DNA from: Planctomycetota bacterium
GTDB lineage: Bacteria > Planctomycetota > UBA1135 > UBA2386
Reading direction: 5' to 3'
Assembly: GCA_020638695.1 (NCBI GenBank)
Contig: JACKIB010000010.1
Location: forward strand, 1-64,000
DNA length: 64,000 nt
Shown: one piece after another, positions 1 through 8,930 of the stretch
Layout: each line of letters opens with the position of its first letter
Numbering within the stretch: position 1 is the stretch's first letter
The notes under the pieces: model-generated
The model's database searches: none
What the model saw: the letters and a program-made list of their open reading frames with translations, nothing else
What the model was told of the DNA's origin: nothing
Made by a program: the position numbers and the translations under genes

Positions 1-28
1 TGAGTCGCCCTTCTGTGGCGCAGACTCC

Positions 29-34
29 TAGACT
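29..34 (+). promoter_or_regulatory. -10-like hexamer TAGACT before mtfA
   Basis: TAGACT lies 6 nt before the ATG at 41. The same hexamer sits 6-9 nt before several other start codons in this window, so transcription probably begins at or next to the start codon (leaderless mRNA). No clear -35 box was recognised. Confidence 0.45.
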
Positions 35-40
35 GCGGCA

Positions 41-862
41 ATGTTCGGCTGGCTCACGGACCTGCGACGCAAGTGGATCCTCGAGCACCCGTTCCCGGAG
101 TCCTGGGACGGGTTGCTCGAGCGCAACATCACGCACTGGGAGCACCTCGGTCCCGACGAGCGCACGTACCTGCGGGAGCTCGTCCAGGTATTCGTCGCCG
201 AGAAGAACTGGGAAGGCTGTGGGGGGCTCGAGCTCACCGATGAGATCCGCGTCACCATCGCCGGACTCGCGTGCCTGCTGGTGCTCGGGATGGACCACGT
301 GTTGTACCGCAACGTGGAGAGCATCCTGGTCTACCCGTCGACCGTGGTGCCGCCTTCCCGCATGTCCGGGCACCGTGGTGCGCTGACGGTCGAGATGTCC
401 TCGGTGCCGATCGCTGGTGAAGCGATGCTCGGCGGGCCGGTGCTGTTGGTGTGGGACGCGGTCAAGCACGACACGGTGCATCCGGAACGCGGCCACAACG
501 TGGTGTTTCACGAGTTTGCCCACAAGCTCGACATGCTCGACGGCCTGGTCGACGGAACCCCGCCGCTGGCGACTCGCGAGCAGCATGCGCGGTGGGTCGA
601 GGTTTGCACCCGCGAGTTCCGCGAGCTCAGGCAGCGGTCGTCCGCTGGCCAGTCGACTTTCTTGGACGCCTACGGGGCGACCAATGTCGGCGAGTTCTTC
701 GCCGTCGCCACCGAGCAGTTCTTCGGGCGTCCGGTCGACATGAGCCACCGCCACTCGGATCTCTACGGAGTGCTGCGCGAGTTCTACCGGCAGGATCCCG
801 CGATGCGGGTGGCGCTGTGCGGCGGCGATGCGAGTCCGCATTCCTCGGCGAGCGATGAGTGA
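41..862 (+). CDS. mtfA: MtfA-like zinc metallopeptidase (M90 family)
   Basis: A 273-residue protein of the MtfA/M90 family. The zinc-binding HEXXH motif HEFAH is at residues 157-161, followed by KLDMLDG as in MtfA relatives. A downstream GEFFAVATEQFF segment supplies the usual distal glutamate. No signal peptide is evident, so it is probably cytoplasmic. In enterobacteria MtfA binds the Mlc repressor and influences glucose PTS expression; whether that applies here is unknown, and a general aminopeptidase role is possible. The ATG at 41 follows a TAGACT hexamer by 6 nt. The next gene is convergent. Confidence 0.9.
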   Translation: MFGWLTDLRRKWILEHPFPESWDGLLERNITHWEHLGPDERTYLRELVQVFVAEKNWEGCGGLELTDEIRVTIAGLACLLVLGMDHVLYRNVESILVYPSTVVPPSRMSGHRGALTVEMSSVPIAGEAMLGGPVLLVWDAVKHDTVHPERGHNVVFHEFAHKLDMLDGLVDGTPPLATREQHARWVEVCTREFRELRQRSSAGQSTFLDAYGATNVGEFFAVATEQFFGRPVDMSHRHSDLYGVLREFYRQDPAMRVALCGGDASPHSSASDE

Positions 863-976
863 ATCGCCACGCTGGCGTCCGAGCGCGAGGAAGGCGACCG
901 AGCGCGCCGCAACCCGGATTCGAACTCGATGAGTCGCACTCGTCGGCTGGGCAGGGCACCGCGACTCTGCACGCCG

Positions 977-1213
977 TCAGGAGCGCCGCCGATCGGATTG
1001 CGGGTCTTCGTCGCGTCGTTGCGTTGGCGGAGTCAAAGGTCGTGGCGGGCACTCTTCACCACGACCCGGCTGGTCGGCAACTTCTCCATCGCAGCACGGC
1101 GCGAGGATCCCGTGGCACACCGAGCACTGCCCGTGTCCGTGCACCCAAACGACGCGCAGCGGGTAGCCGCACACCGGGCAACGCTGGGGCGGTGTCGGCT
1201 TCTCGGGATGCAT
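977..1213 (-). CDS. small zinc-ribbon protein
   Basis: A 78-residue protein with CPVCGYPL and CSVCHG near its N-terminus followed by CC, which looks like a four-cysteine zinc ribbon. The C-terminal third is polar and rich in Arg, Pro and Asp, probably disordered. The gene lies 31 bp downstream of the LRR protein gene on the same strand and may be co-transcribed with the sigma factor/LRR pair. No specific function can be given; nucleic-acid or protein binding is the usual role of such ribbons. The paired cysteines make a real gene likely despite its size. Confidence 0.65.
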   Translation of the reverse strand: MHPEKPTPPQRCPVCGYPLRVVWVHGHGQCSVCHGILAPCCDGEVADQPGRGEECPPRPLTPPTQRRDEDPQSDRRRS

Positions 1214-1244
1214 GCCGTGGGCTGCCGCGTCGCGGCGCCGCGCG

Positions 1245-2462
1245 TCAGTCCTGACCGGTCTCCAGCGAGCCGAGTCGCGGCAGGGTGCGCAGCTGCCGGT
1301 GCAGCGCCGGAGTCATCCACTCGGCGCGCAGTTCCAGCGAGGTGAGCGTGGTCTCCCGGCACAGGTCGGCGATCACCGATGGGGTCACCGACGTGCCGCT
1401 CAGGCGCAGGCTCTGCAGCGGCAAGGCCTCGAGCAGGCACCGCACCGCGTCGTCATCGATGTCCTTGCACCCGGACAGGTCCAGTCCGCGCAGGGCGGGG
1501 AAGGTGCACAAGGTCGCCACCGCGCGCTTCGAGAGGCGGGCTCGGGGAATCTCCAGCTTCTGCAAATCGGTCAGCTTGGCGAGTGTCGCGAGCAACGTGT
1601 CGTCGATCGGGTTCGGCCCGTTCGACCGGTTCGGGTTGAGTTCGGCCAGCCGCAGTTCCTGCAGCTGACGGAGCGAACCCAACGCGCGGAGACCCTCGGC
1701 GGTGACGCCACCGCAGCCGTCCAGCGACAACCGACGCAACCAGTGCATCTTCGCCAGTTGCCGCAAGGAGTCGTCGCCGAGCTTTGGCAGGATGCGAAAC
1801 TCCAGGCTGCGCAGCTGCGGCAGCTGGCGGGCCAGCGCGCCCACTCCGTCGCGGTCGACTTCGGTGCCGGAAAGCGTCAAGGACTCCAGGATCCGCAGAC
1901 TGCCGAGGTGCCGCACCCCGACGTCGCCGAGCTTGCGCTGCCAGGTCAGCGCCAGTTCGCGCAGCTTGGGGAGCGAGGCCAGGTTGGCGAGCGCATCTTC
2001 GGTCGGGCCGGAGCCGCCGTCGCGCCGCACTCGGAGTTCGAGTCGCTCGAGGTGCGACACGCGCCGCAGCGCGCGGAGCTCGGCGTCGTCGCAGTCCATG
2101 GCGGCGAGGTTGCGCGTATCGCTCGGCAGGCGCAGGATCTCCTCCGGGGTGCGCACCAAGACCGGCGGTGGCAGCGAGACGGAGGAATCGTCCGGTGCTT
2201 GCGAACCGCGGTGCGTCGACCATGCGATGAGCGCCACGACCGCGAGCCCCGCGGCGGCGACGAAGATCTTCGGCAGCATGCGGCTTGGGTCGGACGAGTC
2301 CGCGCCAACGGGTCCGCCTTGCGGCGCGGACTGTTCCAAGCGTTGCAGGATCGCGTGCGTCAGGTCGGGTGGGCGATGCAGTCCTTCCAGCTCTGCGAGC
2401 GCCCAGTCCAGGCGTCGCTCTTCGACCTGTTCGCGCAGGGTTTCGTCGGTGCGGTCGTTCAT
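1245..2462 (-). CDS. membrane-anchored leucine-rich-repeat protein, putative sigma-factor partner
   Basis: A 405-residue protein. Residues 1-60 are acidic/polar and resemble the cytoplasmic part of anti-sigma proteins. Residues about 64-83 form one transmembrane helix (IFVAAAGLAVVALIAW). The remainder is a run of leucine-rich repeats of the RLSLDGCGGVTAEGLRAL type (ribonuclease-inhibitor/AMN1-like). Its ATG overlaps the stop of the upstream sigma factor gene by ATGA, implying translational coupling. That arrangement suggests a transmembrane sensor controlling the sigma factor, with the LRR domain outside the cytoplasm. This role is inferred from context; no ZAS motif is visible. Confidence 0.8.
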   Translation of the reverse strand: MNDRTDETLREQVEERRLDWALAELEGLHRPPDLTHAILQRLEQSAPQGGPVGADSSDPSRMLPKIFVAAAGLAVVALIAWSTHRGSQAPDDSSVSLPPPVLVRTPEEILRLPSDTRNLAAMDCDDAELRALRRVSHLERLELRVRRDGGSGPTEDALANLASLPKLRELALTWQRKLGDVGVRHLGSLRILESLTLSGTEVDRDGVGALARQLPQLRSLEFRILPKLGDDSLRQLAKMHWLRRLSLDGCGGVTAEGLRALGSLRQLQELRLAELNPNRSNGPNPIDDTLLATLAKLTDLQKLEIPRARLSKRAVATLCTFPALRGLDLSGCKDIDDDAVRCLLEALPLQSLRLSGTSVTPSVIADLCRETTLTSLELRAEWMTPALHRQLRTLPRLGSLETGQD

Positions 2463-3010
2463 TGGATCCTCCGGCGGACGCAGTCACGCAACACGAGCCG
2501 GGTGCGGTGCAGCAGGGTCTTCACCCCGGCCTCCTTCATCCGGAATTCCTCGGCGACCTCGGCCCGCGATGCGCCATCCCGATAGAACCTGGTCAAGATC
2601 TCCCGCCCCCGTCCCGGCAGGGACTCGACGCACTGTCGCAGGGCTTCGATCCACAGCTCGCCATCGTCCTCGGCGCAGTCCCGCTGCCAGGCGCTGTCGG
2701 CCAGCTCCACGAGGATCTCCTCGCGCCGCCGCGCAACGCTCCGCGTGCGCAGGAACAGGAAGCGCGCCGTACTGCGCAGGAAGCCGCCCACCGCGGGGGC
2801 CGGCAGGGTGATCAAGTTCTTGTGGATCGCGGTGACGAAGGTCTCCTGGGTCAGGTCGTCGGCCAGGTCGGCTGGACACCCCAGCGCCCGCAGGTACCGC
2901 CAGACCCCCACTTGGTGGCGGCGCACCAGCAGCTCGGCAAAGCTGGCCGGGTTCGCGTCGTGGCCCACCGCCTCACCGGCCGGCGGGCGTCGAGTGGGGG
3001 TCGCACGCAT
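2459..3010 (-). CDS. ECF-type RNA polymerase sigma factor
   Basis: A protein of about 183 residues when started at the ATG at 3010 (the frame stays open to 3106). It has a sigma-70 region 2 (RHQVGVWRYLRALG, then DDLTQETFVTA) and a region 4 helix-turn-helix (LPGRGREILTRFYRDG, then RAEVAEEFRMKEAGVKTLLHR). This is the usual ECF layout with no region 3. It is coupled by ATGA to the LRR membrane protein, its likely regulator. The later ATG was preferred because the first 32 codons add nothing conserved. Confidence 0.85.
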   Translation of the reverse strand: MRATPTRRPPAGEAVGHDANPASFAELLVRRHQVGVWRYLRALGCPADLADDLTQETFVTAIHKNLITLPAPAVGGFLRSTARFLFLRTRSVARRREEILVELADSAWQRDCAEDDGELWIEALRQCVESLPGRGREILTRFYRDGASRAEVAEEFRMKEAGVKTLLHRTRLVLRDCVRRRIQ

Positions 3011-3142
3011 CCGAAGGAGATCCACGGAAACGGGCCAGGGTATCCGCCCGGTACCGAACTTTCTCACCGCCGCGATCGGCCCGCCAACATGGGCATTGCG
3101 GTCCACCCGTCGTCATGGGCGCGGGGCCGGCCGCCCGGCCAC

Positions 3143-4669
3143 TCAGCGGCGCCGCTCGTCCCGCTCTCCGCGATCGCCACGGCGCCGCTCTTCACGATCG
3201 CCGCGGCGCCGCTCTTCACGATCGCCGCGGCCCCGGTCGTTGCGGCCGCCACGCGAGCGTTCGCTGTTGCGGTCGCCGCGCGGGCTGGGCGGCGTGCGGA
3301 CGCGGTCCGACCGTTCGCCGGAGATCGGCGATCGGTGTTGCGGCTCGCGTCGTACCTCGTTGTTGCCGCGGCGTTCGGTCTGCACCTTGTGCTCGCGCTC
3401 CCTTCGCTCGTCGCTGAACCGCTGCAAGGTGCGCTGCTTCTCGACGAATTCCCGGCGGTGCTCGGCCGACATGGGGCGCGGTGCGGCGCGGGAGTTCCGC
3501 TGGATCAGCACCGTGGTCGAGTGCCCACCGCGACCGCCGACGTGGGCGACCGCGAAGCTACGCGATGGCCGCGCAGCGAGGTCCCGAACGCGAACCTCGT
3601 AGTTGGTGCGCGCGCGCTCGAAGAACCGCGGATCGGACCTCCGGTGCTCGAAGCGGCGGTAGGACACGATCGGGTCGTACGCGACGCGGCTGTGGTAGAC
3701 CCGAAACGCCGGGACGTAGCCGACGCGGGCATACCGCCGATCGTAGTAGTCGCCGAAGTAGTAGTGGTGGCGGCGCGGGCCCACGAAGCAGTGGTCGAAC
3801 GCGAGGTTCAGGCTCACCACGACCGACGGTGTCCACACGATCCCTGGCCGCAGCAGGTGGGGATGGAACCGGCACGGTGCGTACAGCACGCCGCGACGCA
3901 CCGGGGGGTAGTCCCAGTACCCGTTCACGTACACGAACCCCCCGGGAGTCCACACGTAGGTCGCCGGCACCCAGATCCAGTCCGGCCGCCCCATCGACCA
4001 GTAGCCGGGCTGCCACACGTAGCGGTTGATCCGCCAGACCCAGTTGCCCGACACCCAGATGCGGTCATCCCCGGGGGCCTTGCTCGACGGACCTCGCTCG
4101 AGGGTCCTCGGCGGCTCAGGCAGGTAGGATTCGTCGGTCTTCGTGGTGTTGCGCCAGTAACCGGAGACCCATTGCGAGCCGCCGGGTACCTTGCGCCAGT
4201 AGCCGGGGACGTACTCGCGCCCCGGAGGGGCGTCGCGCCACAGCCCGCTTACCCACAGGAACTCGCCGCCGTCGGCTGGTGCGGGCTGCGCCGGTCGGTT
4301 CGGCGCTCCGGGCTGACCGGCGTCGTCGGGCACGCCGGCTTGCCAGCTCCAGTAGCCGGGGATCCACACCACCGAGTTGCCGGTGGGCTTGTCCTCCGGG
4401 GGAAGTTCCTCGACCGGTGCCGGTGGCTCCTTGGGCACCACCGGCCCGGGCTGGGCGTCGAACGAGACCGGGGTACCGAAGGCCTCGTGGATCGGCCCGT
4501 GGCCGAGTTGTTCGGGCTCTTGCGGTGTGGCTGGCGAGTCGACCGGAGGTTGGTTGGGCGGGGGTGGTTGCTGCGCGATCGAGGTCGGCGATGGGGCGGC
4601 GGATACGGCGCCCGGCAGTGCGAACGCGCAGGCGACAAGCAACGACAGCGTGAAGATCTGGGGTTTCAT
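3143..4669 (-). CDS. secreted YXWGXW-repeat protein with Arg/Glu-rich tail
   Basis: A 508-residue protein when started at the ATG at 4669, which gives a clean signal peptide (MKPQIFTLSLLVACAFALPG). A Pro-rich linker is followed by repeated Trp/Tyr motifs such as IPGYWSWQ, WVSGLWRD, VPGYWRKV, WVSGYWRN, WVSGNWVW and WQPGYWSM, as in the YXWGXW/BcpO-type repeat families. The C-terminal 100 residues are highly charged with DREERRRG repeats. It is probably an envelope or extracellular protein. Aromatic repeats of this type are often thought to bind surface polymers, but no activity is established. An upstream start at 4771 is possible but would precede the signal peptide with a basic tract. Confidence 0.8.
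   Translation of the reverse strand: MKPQIFTLSLLVACAFALPGAVSAAPSPTSIAQQPPPPNQPPVDSPATPQEPEQLGHGPIHEAFGTPVSFDAQPGPVVPKEPPAPVEELPPEDKPTGNSVVWIPGYWSWQAGVPDDAGQPGAPNRPAQPAPADGGEFLWVSGLWRDAPPGREYVPGYWRKVPGGSQWVSGYWRNTTKTDESYLPEPPRTLERGPSSKAPGDDRIWVSGNWVWRINRYVWQPGYWSMGRPDWIWVPATYVWTPGGFVYVNGYWDYPPVRRGVLYAPCRFHPHLLRPGIVWTPSVVVSLNLAFDHCFVGPRRHHYYFGDYYDRRYARVGYVPAFRVYHSRVAYDPIVSYRRFEHRRSDPRFFERARTNYEVRVRDLAARPSRSFAVAHVGGRGGHSTTVLIQRNSRAAPRPMSAEHRREFVEKQRTLQRFSDERREREHKVQTERRGNNEVRREPQHRSPISGERSDRVRTPPSPRGDRNSERSRGGRNDRGRGDREERRRGDREERRRGDRGERDERRR
3160..3240 (-). repeat. short in-gene tandem repeats encoding (D)REERRRG
   Basis: About three near-identical 24-bp copies built on CGATCGCCGCGGCGCCGCTC encode DREERRRG-type repeats in the tail of the YXWGXW protein. 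Because the unit is a multiple of three, copy-number change would alter tail length without a frameshift. Confidence 0.6.
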
Positions 4670-4885
4670 GTTCGGCGGCTGGAACGACGTTCGTCGTCGG
4701 CGGTGGCGCCGCGGTTGCGTCGGGATGGCGCGGAGCATAGCGACAGGACCTCCGGCCTCAGGGGGTGTCACACCACGGGTGCGCTGCCGCGTGTCAACTG
4801 TCGCGCGAGCGTCACGCGCGGGACTTCGATCGGCAGGTTCGTTCCGATTGTCTCGGGGTCACGTGCTCGCCGGGAGGACTCCGCG

Positions 4886-5542
4886 TCAGCGGAGTTCGAC
4901 GCCGATCGCGTACTTGGAAAACCGCGTCACGCGCACCGGACACGAAGCAAGCGCGCGCACCGCCCGGCGTCGGTCCTCCGCCTCGCACTTGAGTTCGAGC
5001 ACGTGGACGTCGGGAATGTGGGACCGCCGGCGCAAGTTGGGCGAGCGGGCTCGAGTCTGGTCGAACATCTGCTGATCGGTGTCGAGGGTGACCCGTAGCA
5101 CGCGGTCGGCCGACTCGAGATAGCGGCGGTGGTAGCGATTCAGCAACGTCGCTCGAGGGTGCTCGTCGAACTCGCGGCGGACGTCCCGTGGCAGCTGCGC
5201 GCGGATCCGGCGGTGCACGTCGGCCCAGCTGTCTCCGGAGACGTACGGGGCTTCGATCGCGAACGAGTCCTTCCAGCCGAGCGTGCCGTGCTTGTGCTTG
5301 AGTTCCAGTGTGCCCCGTTCCGGCAGGTCGTCAGCGCCGTACCAGCGGAGTCGGACCTTGCAGCGCCGGCTGACGCCCGCGAGGTTCTCGGCGAATGCCT
5401 GCAGATCCGGAGTGTCGAAGTACACGTTGTTGACGCGGCGCGGTGCGAACGTGCTGCGGAACGCGTCCGGGTGAGCCGCGAGCCACGCGTCGATGGTGCC
5501 TGCGTGGTGCGGCGCGAAGCAGACCTTGATCTCGAAGCGCAT
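4886..5542 (-). CDS. VTC-domain (polyphosphate polymerase-like) protein
   Basis: A 218-residue soluble protein matching the VTC domain of the triphosphate-tunnel fold. It starts with MRFEIKV (the conserved ExK-like strand), then NNVYFDTPDL, VRLRWYG and LELKHKHGTLGWKD. These basic and acidic strands line a phosphate-binding tunnel in Vtc4-type polyphosphate polymerases. The gene is the third member of a minus-strand cassette with the CotH/beta-helix protein (11 bp upstream) and the DUF4956 protein. This trio co-occurs in many bacteria, so the proteins probably act together at the membrane. Polyphosphate synthesis is plausible but unproven here. Confidence 0.85.
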   Translation of the reverse strand: MRFEIKVCFAPHHAGTIDAWLAAHPDAFRSTFAPRRVNNVYFDTPDLQAFAENLAGVSRRCKVRLRWYGADDLPERGTLELKHKHGTLGWKDSFAIEAPYVSGDSWADVHRRIRAQLPRDVRREFDEHPRATLLNRYHRRYLESADRVLRVTLDTDQQMFDQTRARSPNLRRRSHIPDVHVLELKCEAEDRRRAVRALASCPVRVTRFSKYAIGVELR

Positions 5543-5553
5543 CGTGGTCCCGC

Positions 5554-8190
5554 TCAGTTCTTGCGCATGTGGCCGGTCTTGTAGAGCGCATCGACGTCGA
5601 GCTCGACCGGTTGGATGACGCGCCCGTCCACGGTGATCCGGCTGCCGACTTGCGCCAGCACGCCGTTCTTGGCGCTGCGGATCGTCACCTCGTGGGCGTC
5701 GATCGTGCCGGGGCCGAACTCCGGCTTCTTCACGTAGGCCATCAAGGCCACGTGCACGATCTCCTCGAACGTGCTCTGGCGCAGCTCCGTCTTGGACCCG
5801 TCCTTGCTCGCTACTCCCGTCCCTGCGCGCCGCACAGTCACGGACCGGACCTTCATCGTGCTCTGCTCGCCGACCGACAGCGCCTTGTCCTTGACGCCAT
5901 CGAACGCGGTGCCGTCGACCTCGATGGTGGTTCCGCTGACGTCGATTCCGTCGCCCGCGGCATCGCGGATCGTGCCGCCGCGCACCACCCCCCGGCAGAA
6001 GTCCATGTCGATCGCATCGGAGGTGGTGCGGATGACGTCCACCCGCTCCAGAGCGAACGTCGACCGGACCAGATTGAGTGCGTCCTCGCTGTGGTTGTCG
6101 CGGATGCTGCAGTCACGCAGCTGTACGTCGCACTCGTAGAACATCACGCTCCCGGTGGTCTGCCACTCACCGAGCCGCAGCCCGCCGGTGCGCTCGACCT
6201 GCACGTGCGACCACGAACACTTCGCCCCGGAGCCGAGCACCGCGACGCCCCGCCAGCGCTCGCCCGTCGGGTGCAGGCGGATCGGGTCCTGCGCCGTGCC
6301 CGTCATGTGCAACGCGCCGCGGCACAGGATCAGCGCGCCGTCGGCGAACGCGAGCGTGGTCCCGGCGGCGACCGTCAGCGCTGCCCCGGACGGGAGCACC
6401 AGCGGCCGGTCGATCTGGATGCGACCCGGACCGAGTCGGGCGCCGTCCTTGTCGCGTACCAGGTAGGGATGGAGCCTTGCGACCTCCTCCCAGCCGACCT
6501 CGGGGAGCACCGCGTGTGTGGCGATCGCCGGATAATGTGTGGCGCGCAGCTCGCGCCGTTGGTCCGGGTATCCGGGGATCCTCGCCGTGACGTGCACCGC
6601 GACGTCGGCCGCGGCGTCGGGCACGGTCAGTTGGATCCGGGTGGGCGTCGGCGCCGTCATGTCCCGGGTCGGCGGCAGGGTGAGGGGCAGTGCGATGGCC
6701 GCCTTCGCCACGACAGGCTCGCAGCGCACCGCTTCGATCTGCAGGGGATAGGGGACCAGGTTGTAGAGCTCGAGTATCCAGCCGGCGGGATCCCGGCGCA
6801 CGAACGCGTGCAGCAGCACCGGGTAGTTCGGCGGCATCAGCGGCAGGATGCGGAGGTTGTCGTCGTCGACGTGCAGCAGCCGCTCGGCGCGAAGCTTGTA
6901 GAAGTCGAACGGGATCGGGGCGATCAGCGGAAACTCGGCGTGCACGATCGCCGCGAGCTGCTGTTCGCGGGTGCGGAAGGTGGCCTGGACCTTGTCGCCG
7001 CGGAACTGTGTGGCGATGCGGTGCAATTCGCGCAGGAACGGTGCGCGGATCCGCGGATCCTCGAGCCAGTCCGCGCTCACGTTGTCACCCAGCCGGAACA
7101 CGCTGACCAACGCCGTCGAGATGAAGCGGAACGCGTAGTCCTGCAGGTTGGCGTCGAACGCGATCGGCTCGAGCAGCCCGGTGATCGGGTTGTAGTAGAA
7201 CCGCAGGTTGTTCCAGACCAGTGCGTGTTCCGCGCCCCACACTTCGCACACCGCGAGAAACCGCGCGGTGACTGCCGGGTCGAACACCCGAGACGGTGGG
7301 AGCGTCTTGTCGAGGAACGCCCGCAGCAGACCCGTGGCGCGGCGCAGGTCCGCCTGCAGCGTGGGGCTCTTCTCCACCTCGCCGCCGCGGAATGGCGTGA
7401 TCAGCGGGTAGGGCGCGGCGAAGTTCACCTCCTGCCCCATCATGAACAGCGTGCGCCACTTGAGGGCCTCGTCGAAGCGCACGATCACGCTGGCGCGCCG
7501 TTGCTGGGACTCGAGGAGCTCTTTCGCGAAGTGCTCCTCCAGGGCCATGATCCCCTTGTCGTTCCCGTTGACGACTACCCGGACGAAGCGATAGCGCGGC
7601 GCCAGCACTCCCTCGCTCCGCATGTGCTCCAAGAAGATCGGCTCGTGGAGATAGCCGCGGACCTTCGGGTGTTGGATGGAGAACACCCGCATGCCGAGGA
7701 TCTGCCCGCCGCCCTTGACCTGGACGCGAAACGACCACTTGTCGCCCTCGATGTGGTCGGTGAAGTCGCCCTTGAGGCGGATCCGCGTGCGCACTTCGTA
7801 GCGGTCCGCGCCGTCGACGACCCGCACGTTGGCCGCCACGTAGTCGCCTTCTTCCTGGATCAGGTAGCCGCGTCCGAGCGCAGTTGCCCGCTTGCGAGCC
7901 AGCTTGCGGACGTTCTTGAACTTGATGTCGAAGGTGAGCTGTGGGATCGACTTCGCGTCTGCCGCACGCTGACGGGGCAACGCCTCGCGGAACAGCGTCC
8001 CCAGGTTCGTCCACACCGACGGTGTCGGCTGGCCGCCGCGACTCTCCACCGCGCCTGCGGTCTGTGTGGCCAGCCAGGAGTACGAGCCGAGTACCGCGAC
8101 CGAGCAGACCAGGAGCGCACCGAGACCGAGCAGCAGGGTTGTTATGCGCCGGGGACGAGTGTCGCTCGGCGTGGTGACCGGGACTCTCAT
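5554..8190 (-). CDS. CotH-kinase-like protein with C-terminal right-handed beta-helix
   Basis: An 878-residue protein when started at the ATG at 8190, which overlaps the DUF4956 gene stop by 4 bp. An N-terminal membrane anchor (ITTLLLGLGALLVCSVAVLG) is followed by a CotH-like kinase domain: VVVNGNDKGIMALEEHF, ASVIVRFDE, then IAFDANLQDYAF. The last 250 residues are a parallel beta-helix typical of pectate-lyase-like folds (VQLRDCSIRDN, GDGIDVSGTTIEVDGTAF). CotH of Bacillus phosphorylates spore-coat proteins. The substrate here is unknown and presumably extracytoplasmic. The beta-helix suggests binding of a surface polysaccharide. Confidence 0.85.
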   Translation of the reverse strand: MRVPVTTPSDTRPRRITTLLLGLGALLVCSVAVLGSYSWLATQTAGAVESRGGQPTPSVWTNLGTLFREALPRQRAADAKSIPQLTFDIKFKNVRKLARKRATALGRGYLIQEEGDYVAANVRVVDGADRYEVRTRIRLKGDFTDHIEGDKWSFRVQVKGGGQILGMRVFSIQHPKVRGYLHEPIFLEHMRSEGVLAPRYRFVRVVVNGNDKGIMALEEHFAKELLESQQRRASVIVRFDEALKWRTLFMMGQEVNFAAPYPLITPFRGGEVEKSPTLQADLRRATGLLRAFLDKTLPPSRVFDPAVTARFLAVCEVWGAEHALVWNNLRFYYNPITGLLEPIAFDANLQDYAFRFISTALVSVFRLGDNVSADWLEDPRIRAPFLRELHRIATQFRGDKVQATFRTREQQLAAIVHAEFPLIAPIPFDFYKLRAERLLHVDDDNLRILPLMPPNYPVLLHAFVRRDPAGWILELYNLVPYPLQIEAVRCEPVVAKAAIALPLTLPPTRDMTAPTPTRIQLTVPDAAADVAVHVTARIPGYPDQRRELRATHYPAIATHAVLPEVGWEEVARLHPYLVRDKDGARLGPGRIQIDRPLVLPSGAALTVAAGTTLAFADGALILCRGALHMTGTAQDPIRLHPTGERWRGVAVLGSGAKCSWSHVQVERTGGLRLGEWQTTGSVMFYECDVQLRDCSIRDNHSEDALNLVRSTFALERVDVIRTTSDAIDMDFCRGVVRGGTIRDAAGDGIDVSGTTIEVDGTAFDGVKDKALSVGEQSTMKVRSVTVRRAGTGVASKDGSKTELRQSTFEEIVHVALMAYVKKPEFGPGTIDAHEVTIRSAKNGVLAQVGSRITVDGRVIQPVELDVDALYKTGHMRKN

Positions 8191-8930
8191 ACCGAAGGCA
8201 TGCGATTCTGATCGATCACCGTCACCGTGATGCCGGGACACCCTTCACGCAGTCCGGCGATGATGTCGCCGACTTGGTCGATGCGCGTGACGTCGAGGAA
8301 GTAGGTGGCGTCGAATCGATCGTCCTGGGCGTCGACCCGCCGCAGGTCGTTCTGGCTGGCGTGCTGGCCGAGAATCCGGTGGATCGTGTCGAGCGGTCGA
8401 CTCTCGCTGCTCGGCAGCTGCCACTCGATCGACAGGAACAGCCCCTTCCCCGAGCTGCGCTTGCCGGACCACTGCACGGCGGCCATCGCCAGCAGGATCG
8501 CTGCCGCCGCCACCGTCGACTGAATCCACAGGTTGGCGCCCAGACCGACGCCGATCCCGATCGTCAGGAACAGGTAGCCGAGCTCCTCGGGTTCCTTGAT
8601 GGGGGTGCGGAAGCGGACGATCGACAGCGCCCCGACCAACCCCAGCGACAGTGCCAACGCCGACTTGACGACGCTGATGACCAGGATCGTGGTCATCATG
8701 ATCAGCACGAACACGCGGCCGAACTCGCGGCGGTTCGAGAAGGTCGAGCCGAACACCCCGAAGTGCCAGCGCATGACCAGTGCGAGACCCAGCCCGATCG
8801 CCAGGTTGCGCAACAGGACCTCCGGCGGGGTCACCTCGAAACCCCCCATGGAGTCGCGAACAGCGTCCTTCACCACCGACTTGAAGCCCTGTTGGGCGCC
8901 CAGGAGTGCGACATCCACGAGTTGGCTCAC
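8187..8930 (-). CDS. DUF4956 membrane protein
   Basis: A 247-residue protein with about four transmembrane helices in its first 150 residues and the family signature GLVGALSIVRFRTPIKEPEEL, followed by GIGVGLGAN. A soluble C-terminal domain of about 90 residues follows. It heads the DUF4956-CotH-VTC cassette; its stop overlaps the CotH start (ATGA). A role as membrane partner of the VTC polymerase or CotH kinase is inferred from conserved synteny. The ORF opens with a GTG at 8930 following TAAACT about 7 nt upstream, similar to other short-leader genes in the window. Confidence 0.85.
   Translation of the reverse strand: MSQLVDVALLGAQQGFKSVVKDAVRDSMGGFEVTPPEVLLRNLAIGLGLALVMRWHFGVFGSTFSNRREFGRVFVLIMMTTILVISVVKSALALSLGLVGALSIVRFRTPIKEPEELGYLFLTIGIGVGLGANLWIQSTVAAAAILLAMAAVQWSGKRSSGKGLFLSIEWQLPSSESRPLDTIHRILGQHASQNDLRRVDAQDDRFDATYFLDVTRIDQVGDIIAGLREGCPGITVTVIDQNRMPSV

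Noticed and set aside
905..960. GGATTCGAACTC resembles a tRNA T-arm.
   Set aside because: The flanking bases do not form a 5-bp T-stem on either strand and no acceptor or anticodon arm follows.
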